Shown in pieces: positions 10,988 to 64,000 of a DNA stretch of 64,000 bases. The DNA lies in the NCBI GenBank assembly GCA_014529385.2, contig CM043955.1:147406140-147470139 (forward strand). The letters run 5' to 3'. Both the position numbers and the translations under genes were made by a program. Below the pieces are notes generated by a model. It saw only the letters and a program-made list of their open reading frames with translations. It was not told where the DNA came from and did no database searches. Origin of the DNA: Adiantum capillus-veneris. Taxonomy: Eukaryota; Streptophyta; Polypodiopsida; Polypodiales; Pteridaceae. Each line of letters opens with the position of its first letter. The first letter of the stretch is position 1.

Positions 10988-11848
10988 CTTTATCTGCTGA
11001 ATTCTGACTCTATGTCGATGACGATGTCGATGGCGACGATGCGACGACGACGTGCTGAAAACGCGGATGCTGAAATCTGCGTTTTTCGGGGTGAACTGCA
11101 AACTTCGCGAGATCTGACTGTGCGGCGAGGATCTGCCTCGGGAAGGTGAGATTTGTGAGGTTCGGGACTTGTTCTGCGGAGTGTCTATGCTGAAAACTGA
11201 AAACGCTGGTCTTCTTGTTGGTTCTGTCGCGAAGATCTGCAAAAACGCTAGGCCTCTTGATGATAAAAAACGTTACTGTTGAAACTGTGTTCTGTTGCAA
11301 AAACGCTAGCCTCTTGTTCTTGCAATCTGCTAACGCTAGGGCTGATCTATTGTCTCTGCTAACTCCAGGCTGTCCTTGATGAAAAACACTGGGTTGATCT
11401 TGGGTCTATGGCTGAAAACGCAAGGTTGACTTGTGGGGGGGGGGGGGAGACTGGCTGAGAAGGTGCCTGCTGAACACTTGGTTCCTGTTGCCTCTTCTGT
11501 CGGAAAGTGCTAGCGCTAGGTTTCTATATATGCCCTACCTAGTTTCCAACAAAAGTCACGCAAAAATAATAAGTGAAAAATGTCAAAAATAGGAAAAATA
11601 GGTCTATGCACTATAAAAATGCTCTTGATGTGTTCCGATGGAAATCTGATGATCATGCTATGTGCAACCAAAGGATATGCATCTAACCTAAGTGTCTGGA
11701 CATGCACGGTCTACGAACAGACTCACAAAAGTGCCAGATCACTTCCTATTCTAGACTGACTTGACTGAACTGAACCCTGGTCATGTTGTTGTAGCTTGTC
11801 CACAGAACCCAAGTTCCTAGTGAACTTAAGAACCCAAGAATTCAGTGT

Positions 11849-12346
11849 ATGGTCATTATCCGAAGCGGAAGGGATACTTCGCAAGGAGGTGATGAGCATG
11901 GAAGTGGCGAAGAAGAATTTTCCCCACCAAGAGGTTTTTCTGACCCTCCCCCTTCCCCATCTATGCGAAGGATTGCACCAACTCCTATTGACGCTTTCGT
12001 CAAGATGATGATGGACAGAAAGACAACGCGCGAAGAAAGAAGAGTAGAAAGAAAGGCCGAAATGGATCGTGACCACAAAGAAAGAATGGCAGCCATAGAG
12101 TGTGAGCGCGAGCAAGCACACTTGGCGGCCGAAGAAAGAAAAGCAGAATTGGATCGCGAGCGCGAAGAAAGACGGTTAGCCTTGGAGCGTGAGCGCGAGC
12201 AAGCGCGCTTGGCGGCCGAGGACAGAAGGGTAGCCTTGGCACGTGAGCGTGAGCAAGCGCGCTTGGTGGCATCGCAAAGAGACCAACACATTCAAGAGTT
12301 GGTCCTACTATTTTCTAATGTGCAGGTGCAGATTGAAAAGAATTAG
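11849..12346 (+). CDS. Charged coiled-coil ORF, gag-like, unidentified
   Basis: 165 codons from ATG to TAG. After a short acidic and proline-containing N-terminus (GSGEEEFSPP, SDPPPSP) comes a long Arg/Glu-rich helix built from imperfect repeats (EREQARLAAEDRR, EREQAHLAAEERK, EREQARLVASQ), so a coiled coil is almost certain. Such segments occur at the front of plant retrotransposon gag proteins, and its position next to an LTR cluster fits, but no capsid or zinc knuckle follows. A second frame at 12398-12634 is Asp/His-rich with repeated HDDLHDKDVI and may be its frameshifted continuation. Function unknown. Confidence 0.4.
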   Translation: MVIIRSGRDTSQGGDEHGSGEEEFSPPRGFSDPPPSPSMRRIAPTPIDAFVKMMMDRKTTREERRVERKAEMDRDHKERMAAIECEREQAHLAAEERKAELDREREERRLALEREREQARLAAEDRRVALAREREQARLVASQRDQHIQELVLLFSNVQVQIEKN

Positions 12347-12397
12347 GAGAAGGAGACTCTTTTAGTCTCTTCTTTTCCAAAGCACGACACACATGAT

Positions 12398-12634
12398 TTG
12401 CTTGATAATGATAAGCATGATGATTTGCATGATCAAGATGTGATTATTCACGAGCATGATGATTTGCATGACAAAGATGTCATTGTTCACAAGGATGATG
12501 GTCTAGTTGATGCTTTTTCTTGTGAAGCTAACCTCATTGCAGATTCGATCAATCACGACGAACCGATCTTGGCTCTCGAGTCGAGGTCCAAAGAACCCCC
12601 ACAGGAAGTATTCTGTGTTCGAATGATTAGTTAG
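12398..12634 (+). pseudogene. Asp/His-rich repeat ORF, possible continuation of the gag-like frame
   Basis: 78 codons with a threefold imperfect repeat (DDLHDQDVIIHEH, DDLHDKDVIVHKD). It lies 50 bp after the stop of the coiled-coil ORF in another frame. I do not recognise a family. Confidence 0.3.
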
Positions 12635-12813
12635 CACACATTGTTCGAGTGTTTCATTCGTGATGCTTTCCTGAATTGAAGGAGCCACAGATGACTTTGT
12701 ATCGCTTTCGGCGCGGCCCATAGAAGCAAGCGTTGCAGACCTTTAGGAAGTTCAAGTATCGCACCACCCACGCATCAAAGTGGGCCGGCAAAGAGTTCTT
12801 CACAGGAATCCAG

Positions 12814-12892
12814 ACTCATAGGTCACTTTGGCCTTTTGAAGACGTTAATATAACATTTCATCATTTCATTTGTGTGTGTGTGTGTGTGTGTG
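12814..12892 (+). mobile_element. LINE-A 3' end fragment with (GT)n tail
   Basis: The last about 60 bp of the LINE-A 3' UTR (CTCATAGGTCACTTTGGCC..., GACGTTAATATAACATTTC) followed directly by (GT)n at 12871-12892. Confidence 0.7.
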
Positions 12893-13255
12893 TTCTTTGT
12901 ACTTTCTGTACTCAGACATGATATCAGATTCACCAATTGTAACTTTTTGGTCTCATAGATCACTTTGGCCCAGCATGCACGACGCCCGGTCTGGCTATTG
13001 ACCATGGAGGAGATTGATGAGATCTGCCAGCGACCTATGCTGGATCTTTTGTGATCTGTGATTTAGCTATCCCACCTATTTGCTTAGATCACACCTAGCT
13101 GTTTCAGATTCCATTGCATTTTATTCTGTCATTTTATTTTGTCATTTTGTTACTCTGACTTTGTATCAGATCCTTTCTGGTCTCATAAGTCATTCTGGCC
13201 TTCTGAAGACGTTAATATAACATTTCATTTCTCTCTCTGTGTTTGTGTTTTTGTT
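12893..13255 (+). mobile_element. Two further fused LINE-A 3' ends
   Basis: 12893-12972 is a piece of 3' UTR of the subfamily also seen at 42538-42660. It breaks off at GGCC and is joined to the last codons of ORF2 (...LTMEEIDEICQRPMLDLL-like, stop at 13050) with complete 3' UTR ending GTTAATATAACATTTCATTTC then CTCTCTCTGTG (13200-13242). Confidence 0.7.
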
Positions 13256-14470
13256 GCTGATTTACTGGCAGGGCTGCTCCCTAGGGGTGCCGTGCACCCA
13301 AGGGACTCTGTCCACACTGCTCTCCGAGGGTGCCCTTGCCCTTGCCTATTATACACCCAGAGGTCTGGGTTGGGCAGCTGTCCACCAGCCCCCATGACCT
13401 CTAAATAGGGCAAAATAGCATGAAATGGCACCAAAAGCCCAAAAGGGCCTACTGGCAAGGCTGGGAAAAATATCCCCAGCCTACAGGAGCATAATGGCCA
13501 TGGAACAAAGCCAAAACCGAAGGCTAAACATGGCTAAACACAACCCGACATGAGAAAACAACCTCACACTAGCCGGGCACAGCTACAAAACAGCTTTCAC
13601 TCCCTTACACCTGTCCGTGGAAGAAACTGGGACCGATTGGAGGAATCCAGAGAGATGCCTGAACTGTAACAGATGTACTCCTTGCAAATTTAATGCAAAG
13701 TTTCAGTGGTGGATGAGGATATTTTTTGACATACCTGTGAATCAAGGTTCTTTTGTTTTGTAAATGGTAAAATTATAAAAGCATCATCGTCAGACAGAGT
13801 TTGTTATCTGCCAACAGTTTTGGAAATGCTTTGCAGTTCGTATTCCCTTTCAGTGCAAGGTTGAATAGATACAGAGGTACGAAGATTGATAATGGAGAAT
13901 GTTTGGGAAGCATGGAGAGCTTAAGGGTGGGCATTTATTATAATCAATTGTTATAGAGGAGTCCCTTGTGTATCTGTCACTGAGTGATACAAAACTGCTG
14001 TATGAAGTAGTACTGTGAATTTGCAAATCTTCCTCGGTAGTGAGAGGAAAAGTTTACCAATGTAGTGATATATAACTGATCCACCTGTTTCACTACTATT
14101 TTGACACACTGATCTTTGCTTAATTGGGAAGGCATGAAATTTTTTTTATTTATGTTATGGATCATACTGTTTTTGGCTTTCAGCTTCTTTATACCCTTGG
14201 GCATCAGTGTTCACCCTATGTTAGTGGCAGTTCTGGTTTTTCAGGTTTTCTGGATGTGAGTCTCTGTTGCAGAAGAGGCAAAAAAGATCAAAATAAGCTG
14301 AATTTGAAAGGTCCTTAGATCACCAAGCAAAACTTGGTCACAGCATTTATTTGATAGCCTTGGCGAGGACTGGTCATGGCAAATGAGTAGACTAGTTCTA
14401 CACAGGTGGCTTCGATTGCGTGAACTGGAAAGTATAGAGTGAATTGAGGATTTTTGCATGAAAGATCGAA
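13256..14470. other. Unassigned repeat and 5' region of the HAC gene
   Basis: 13256-13650 is unassigned, purine/pyrimidine-mixed sequence (probably repeat). From about 13660 the composition becomes AT-richer and should hold promoter and 5' UTR of HAC. A CTCTGTTGCAG at 14262-14272 could be an acceptor of a 5' UTR intron. No TATA box or start site can be placed with confidence. Confidence 0.35.
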
Positions 14471-58341
<43,871 letters not shown>

Positions 58342-59497
58342 TGTTGGCTTTGGTTGGTTTCTGTATTTTTGTCTTGGGGTCTCTGCTTGAAGTGTACATA
58401 CCATGGTGAGGAGCTGATACCGCTAAAGAGCTCATTCATGTTCGTAAGGTGCTGACTCTCTCAAAACCATCCCCCCCCCCCCCCCCCCCCCCCCCCCCAA
58501 CCCAGTCCCCTTCCCCCACAAAAAAAAAAGAAAAAAAAAGATCCTGGGCCCCACGTCGTCACACCTGGTGCTGGGATTATAAGCAATCAATCAGCGGTCC
58601 TGCTTACTGATTCAGCCTCCACTTCCTCTAAAGCAGACCTATTCCCCGCTCCACCTTTTTGAATGCTCCAGAAAGCAAGCGAAGGTTAGTCTTCAGAAGG
58701 AACGTAAAATGTTTCATCCGCGCTTTTTGGACTGCTCATTGGTGCCTTTGGGCTTTCTTGGCCATGTATGCTTCAAGGTATCTTTTGCACATGAAGCTGC
58801 ACGGTTAATCCTGCTCTTGTATTGTAGCTTGAGGCTGGTTAACCATTCTTTTGATGTATTAGTGTTGCACACATCAAATCCAATAAGAAAGCTCTTTGCT
58901 CCCTGGCGTATTTTTGTCCATAAGGGGTTTTCAAGTTTCTCAGAACGTTGTAATATGTGGCAAGGTTTTAGTCAACGTTGTACAGGGAGCATTGATTATT
59001 ATCTTGGAGAGATATTGCATGTCTCTTTTTTTTGTGGGGCATATGGTCTGCAGGCTTATATTTAAGTTGTGATGTGCCATTGATTCTGGGATTTGCAATA
59101 TGATGGTTGTTGTATAGGCCTAAAGTCTTTTTGACCAATTATAGCTTCTTGTTCAGAACACTTTTTTGAGAACTTCAAGTGTTTTGAAAGCCTTGTTTGT
59201 AACATCTCTTTGATGTCTTGAGCAATCGGTTGTAGACCCTCCTCTTGCACAGCATGGTGCTTTGAAATGCATTGACATCAGATGCACTTTGCAAATGTGT
59301 GATTATATACGAGGATGGCTTTGTGTACATAGATAATATTGCTCATTGTGTGTGTACGGTCTATTTTGTAATAAATCTGGGTTCCAAGAATGGTCATTGC
59401 TCACAGGGTGAATCATTGACAATGATAAAGAGTCTAGAGGAAGCTGTAGACAACATGATCAGCATGCAATACTTTGTAATGCAACAATGTAAGTGCA
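58342..59497 (+). other. HAC 3' region, no further gene
   Basis: 3' UTR and flank. A C-run of about 28 bp lies at 58470-58498, followed by short A-runs near 58520-58540. AATAAA occurs at 59371. An open frame at 58709-59065 shows no recognisable domain. Confidence 0.4.
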
Positions 59498-59739
59498 CAA
59501 GCCAACAAAAAACATTTGTTGGCACTGCCTTTCGGAAGAAAAGCATGGTGTATGCCGTGGGATTTTCAGCCCATCTACATCCAAGTACCCTTCCAATTTT
59601 CGTTTCATTTTTCTCCCTCTTTTATCCGTAGTCATTTCCCTCTTGAATAACAGGTCTTGAGTTCAACTCCTCGTCGGCTAGATCTTTAAGGTCTCTTGGT
59701 ATAGTTTCGTGCGACGTTAAAACTCTCTTCTTCTCCTTC

Positions 59740-59793
<54 letters not shown>

Positions 59794-60223
59794 CCGGAGT
59801 GAAATGTAGTGCATGCGTTTGTTTCCAATGAGCACCTCATGTGGTGAGGTTGCCAATTGTTGCAACAAACATGTCAAATGTCTTGACATTCAAAACTTTG
59901 GCATTGTAAGCATTTGGCCTATATTCTGTAGAGGGACTTGATTGTGTTTGAGGAGGGAAACTTGATCTATGCAAAAACCATACAAGTGCTCTACAATGTT
60001 CAGGTGTGAACACAATATATCTTGCAAGTGTGTATGACTTGGCTTTAAGTATGTATTTATGTCCCTACCCGCACACCTTGGTCTGATTTATAAGCGTACG
60101 TGCACGTGCACGTGCACAAGTCGACAAAAAACCTTGCCTTTCGGTAGAAAGGCAAGGTTTATGTCAAGGGAGTTTCAGCCCGTGTACATCCAGGTACCCT
60201 TTTAATTTTCGAAGATACATTTC

Positions 60224-60269
<46 letters not shown>

Positions 60270-60570
60270 GTGAAATGGAGCGATTGCAATCGTCTCCAAA
60301 CGCCTTGTTAGTATGGTGGTACTCTTACAAAATCTAATAGCAAAGGTAATGTGTCCACTTGTTTCCAATGAGTAAGAACCTCATGTGGTCAGGTTGTCAA
60401 TTATTGCAATCAATTTAAATGTCTCGACGTTCAAAACTTTGGCATTGTAAGCATTTGGTCTATGTTTTGTTTAGGGACTTGATTGTGTTTGTGAAGGAAA
60501 ACCTTACAACTGTCAACAATGTTCAGACGGGAACACAATACTGTCTGCAAGCTTGTATGACTTGGCTAAC
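59498..60570. repeat. Diverged tandem duplication with different microsatellites
   Basis: The segment 59498-60013 reappears at 60117-60545 with about 15-20% differences (shared: TTTCAGCCC...TACATCCA, CTCATGTGGT, CAAAACTTTGGCATTGTAAGC, GGGACTTGATTGTGTTTG, CAATGTTCAG). At the corresponding place the first copy has (TG)n (59743-59791), the second (CT)n (60224-60265). Confidence 0.75.
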
Positions 60571-60913
60571 AAATTTTTAAGTATGTGTATATGTGCGTGC
60601 ACGCACTCCTCGGTTCGATGCATAAGTGTGTACATATGTGCATAGAGATAAGACACACAACCTGTACACCTATATAATCTCATACATACATATATACATT
60701 TATATAAGCATAGGAGGTACATACATGTATATATGTACCTATATGTTGGATGGCAAAATCAACAAAAGACATATACAACCTATACCAACATGTATGCACA
60801 TGTTAATGCATTAAGATTATGTACTACTTATATCTATGAGACCACCATTGGACGTATGACAAAGTCTTGTCTTGTTAGGACATAGCGCCTTCATATTATG
60901 TACGATTTTGTAA

Positions 60914-60950
<37 letters not shown>

Positions 60951-61120
60951 CCGTTTTCAAACTAGTAGACATCAATTCACTCTTTTGGTCATAACTCCAT
61001 CCAAACTTTGATTTGGGTGATTTATAGCCTCAATTGAAGTCGACGATGCCCTTTATGCATTGATGTAAAAACAAAAAATTTCAGAGTTATGGAAGGCTTT
61101 TTTGCTGCACCATTTTTAAA
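60571..61120. other. AT-rich stretch, (TA/CA)-type words and (CT)n
   Basis: No gene seen. ACATATATACA-type words at 60680-60740 and (CT)n at 60917-60947. Confidence 0.4.
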
Positions 61121-63700
61121 TTGAACAGTCATTTGTTCTTCAGTAAGGTCCACAACCATTGTGTAATAAATGATCCAAAATCTCTGAAGTATGGAGATAG
61201 TAACAAATCCACTCAACCAACGGCATCAGATACCATGAATATGTCATGCTTGGTATTGTTGCAAGAGACCGCAATCAAACAATGTGAAGACTTACAGACA
61301 CTTGTAATGGAGAATGGCACATTAAGGGTCCTTGTGGTTGAGAATGAGATTGTCAAGAGGACACTTGAGATCCAAACATGACGTGTGATGCAACTTGAAG
61401 AGGAAGTCAGTGAGAGTAAACACTCTATTGTTTACTTGAATGCTTTTAAGGAGCACATGAGTAAAGTAGAGCATGACCATGTATTGAAAGAGTATCGTAG
61501 TATGAAGCAACAAAATATGCGTCACACTTGGTATATGATGAGAGGAATAAGAAAAGCAAGGAGATCATTCATGAAGAAATGGTGCCAAAGGAGGAGATAA
61601 CTCCCTTCAGCAAATAGGAATGCACGACATATGAGGCTAAAGTTACAATTGAAAATATGTTTTTGGAATTGCAATGGATATCTATGGAATGTGGGGGTTG
61701 GCACAGATGAACTAACAAGCAAAGCCGATGTTGTACTTCTTGTTGAGACTTGAGAGCACAATATATAAAGGATTAACGAGTTAGAGAAGTACTATGTACA
61801 TTTATTGATGTGGTCAAATAATCTCAAGCAAGGAAGAGGACTAGGAGGGGTAGCATGTATGGTTAATATATGATTAGAAGATGTTGTATCAATTGTGAAA
61901 TATGACAAGCACAAACGTTATGTATGACTCAAAATTATGACAGCAAAAAGAGCATCCAATTTTGTAGATGGTTGCTACATTCCTTAATCATGATTCTCTC
62001 CTTTATGCTTGGATGGATAGATATGGACCATTTATTGATTTTGAGGACATTTCTTATTTCAAAGGTAAAGGTCATGTTATTTCTTTCGAGGATATAAATG
62101 GTCGCACAAAAACATTGCAACACGATAATTTGATGTGCCATACAAAGTTGGAGGAAGTTCACTTGTACGATCGTACTTCATTGGGTGGATGAGGAAGAGC
62201 AGGATCACTATGGAAAGTTACTTTCACACATGAATCAGACCATCAGACTTTATGTATTGAAGCATGATAATCTCAGCCAAAGGAAAGAGAAGTTATCACT
62301 TTGTATGGATTTCAAACGAACACCAATGTATATTAATGATTAAGCAAAAGTTATGGATGTTAAAACTTCAATATAACGCACTATTGGAAACTAAATGGGA
62401 AGCTTTGTTCTTGTGCCAAAGAATGCTTTGCCCATGTCAATGGGTATCTACAAAGATAGATCATGCAAAAGGTGGTTTGATAAACAATGCCAACATGCTC
62501 GAAAGTCTCTGATAAAGCTTGATGCAACTATGGACAAAGAAAACTATCAAAGTCATTTGCATACATACAAGACATTGATTGAAAAGAAGCGAAGAAGATG
62601 GGAAGCAAAACATCAATATTTTAAGTCTAAGAAAAGGCACGCACATGTGAAAGATTTTAAAGAAACTTGAGGGGCAAGTGGGTTGAGAGTTTTGGTAATT
62701 TCAGCCTTGTGGATATGTACACACATTATAAACAACTATATGAGCAACGAAATGCTAGAAAGATTTTCTTTTATGATTCACTCCTATGTATGTCCTCTTT
62801 TTTTTACTATTGTGGATGTGTGTGATAAGCTTAATAAGGTGACCACTCGCAAAGCAAGAGATGTTCATGGTATAAAGCCGAAAACGATTAAATGGACGTG
62901 AGATTTTACCCATGAGTGGATGTGTGACATGTTCAACCTTGCACTTTAACATTGTATACCTTGTGATTGGAGTACTAATTGGGTTAAACCTTTGCATAAA
63001 GGAGGGAAAGTAAAGAATATAAATAACTACCGGACTATAATGATTGGGTCTCTTATGGAAAATTTGTTTGGGTGCATAATGGAGATAGAATTGAGTGATT
63101 AAGATGAAGAGAACGGTAAGCGTGCAAAGGACAAGGAAGTGTCATCGTCGCCATAGCACCATTGACCTTGTCACTCTTTGTGTTCTCATGTGGAGGACAG
63201 ATAAGCGATTGTATTGTTGCTTTGTGGACTTTAAAAAATCTTTTGACATGATTTCACGTAACTATTCGTGGAGAAGGATGAAAGAACTCGACTTGCGGTT
63301 TCTATGAGAACGTGATGTGTCAATTGCGCATGGGAAGAGGAATTTCAAAACTTTTTGCAATCACTATTGGAGCTAAACAATGATTTCCGTTGTCACTAAC
63401 TCTCTTTGGTTTATGCATCGATCAATTTAGAGAATGTTATTTGACTTTATGCAAAAAGGAGACATTGAAGAGGTCACTCTTTGCAATGTGGCAATCATGC
63501 TTTTGTTGTATGCAGATGGTGTAGTGTTTGTAGCACACATTTTAGAGGATGCACAAAAGCTTATGGTTGTCCTTGAGAACTTTTGTTTACATAGTGTGCG
63601 ACTTGGAAAGAGTTTGAGAATGTCCAAAATCATTTTCTTACAAACTTTCTCCAAGTTAAAACAAAACCACCATATATGCTCCTAGTTCTTGAGTCAGGAT
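61121..63700 (+). pseudogene. Strongly degraded LINE related to family A (LINE-D)
   Basis: Order fits a LINE: a coiled-coil ORF1-like part (61121-61600; EDLQTLVMENGTLRVLVVENEIVKR, then stop, LEEEVSESKHSIVYL); endonuclease start at about 61662 (FWNCNGYLWNVGVGTDEL, ADVVLLVET, stop); a middle part with frames at 62395-62670; RT pieces near 63000-63690 (KNINNYRTIMIGSLMENL, CFVDFKKSFDMISR, TIGAKQ, stop, FPLSLTLFGLCID, LLLYADGVVFVAHILEDAQKL). The catalytic YADD is YADG. WNCNG, YRTIMIG and the TIG-KQ-PLS-TLFG block resemble LINE-A. Stops and frameshifts are frequent. Confidence 0.65.
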
Positions 63701-64000
63701 CTCTTCTATTTGAGGTTATGGGCATGAAAAGGGATGTGGCGTACATGATCAAGATGCATCAAAATCCTTCACATCGACTTACTCAATTGCATGGGAAGCA
63801 AGCAAAAAGTTCGAAATATACATAAAAGCAAGATCTTGAGAACGAGAGAAGATCTCCCGCTTTGCGAATGACAAACTTTTGGAGCCCATTGCACACATTC
63901 TCAATAGTAGAAAAAGAAGGCATATATAGAAGTGAACTATAAAATGATATTTTTCTAGCATTTGGATTTTCAATAGTACGTGATATTGAAGCTTTGTTAT
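63701..64000. other. Window end, AT-rich, no gene seen
   Basis: Probably the continuation of the degraded LINE; no motif supports a feature. Confidence 0.3.

Larger units (their letters stand above)
8179..11800 (-). repeat. Minus-strand LTR-T copy split by two nested insertions
   Basis: Read on the minus strand, one old LTR is spread over 11800-10988, 9776-9536 and 8301-8179. Its end is the exact LTR terminus (8179, complement of TGCACCTTACA). It is interrupted by an LTR-plus-leader insertion (8302-9535, duplication GGACA) and a solo LTR (9777-10987, duplication CTTTA). Removing both restores the order of landmarks seen in the + strand copy. AAAAACGCT words are frequent. No coding region is supported in this stretch. 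Confidence 0.75.

Noticed and set aside
58709-59065. 118-codon open frame after HAC
   Set aside because: No recognisable family; lies in the probable 3' UTR or flank.
60095-60118. GTGCACGTGCACGTGCAC as a regulatory palindrome
   Set aside because: A short alternating purine-pyrimidine run; can be explained as simple-sequence DNA and no gene is nearby.

Overview
The window is nuclear DNA of a land plant with a large, repeat-filled genome. A seed-free vascular plant such as a fern is my best guess, but this is inference only. The single host gene I recognise is on the + strand: a CBP/p300-type histone acetyltransferase of the plant HAC family. It has 15 exons between 14471 and 58341. All splice phases fit and the conceptual coding sequence is uninterrupted (4761 nt, 1586 residues). 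Two giant introns split it: intron 8 (18517-29361, 10.8 kb) and intron 12 (30367-57171, 26.8 kb). Almost everything else is transposable-element DNA.

Left flank (1-14470): a tandem CCAAT/ATTGG repeat; a degraded minus-strand LINE ORF1 (DUF4283 plus a damaged zinc knuckle) interrupted by a complete non-coding LTR retrotransposon with a GCATT target duplication; a cluster of one LTR family ('LTR-T', which begins with a G-box palindrome) on both strands, with two insertions nested inside one LTR and marked by target duplications; a gag-like coiled-coil ORF; and three 3' ends of LINE family 'A'.

Intron 8: an almost full-length, mutated LINE-A copy with a C-rich leader; an unidentified 221-codon ORF; a deleted Ty3/gypsy element; and a copia reverse-transcriptase remnant. 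Intron 12: a gypsy gag remnant; a full-length LINE of a second family ('B') with a 15-bp target duplication and a gypsy-like solo LTR inside it; a head-to-tail array of six LINE-A copies separated by (GA)n tracts, one of which (44.2-49.3 kb) is nearly intact; a MULE-like 511-bp element inside one of these; a minus-strand gypsy element with LTR, gag, protease, RT and RNase H; an LTR-T fragment; and a further LINE-A copy whose 5' (CA)n(GA)n tract directly abuts the splice acceptor of HAC exon 13.

Right flank (58342-64000): the HAC 3' region with a 28-bp poly-C run, a diverged duplication carrying different microsatellites, and a strongly degraded LINE.

The most interesting system is LINE-A. 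In all three copies that reach the ORF1/ORF2 junction, ORF2 lies in the same frame as ORF1 behind one conserved TGA-CGG, and two copies have no ATG that would keep the start of the endonuclease domain, so translation by stop-codon readthrough is suggested. Its 3' ends always run through a short ATTTC-type repeat into a dinucleotide microsatellite, which points to microsatellite-directed insertion.
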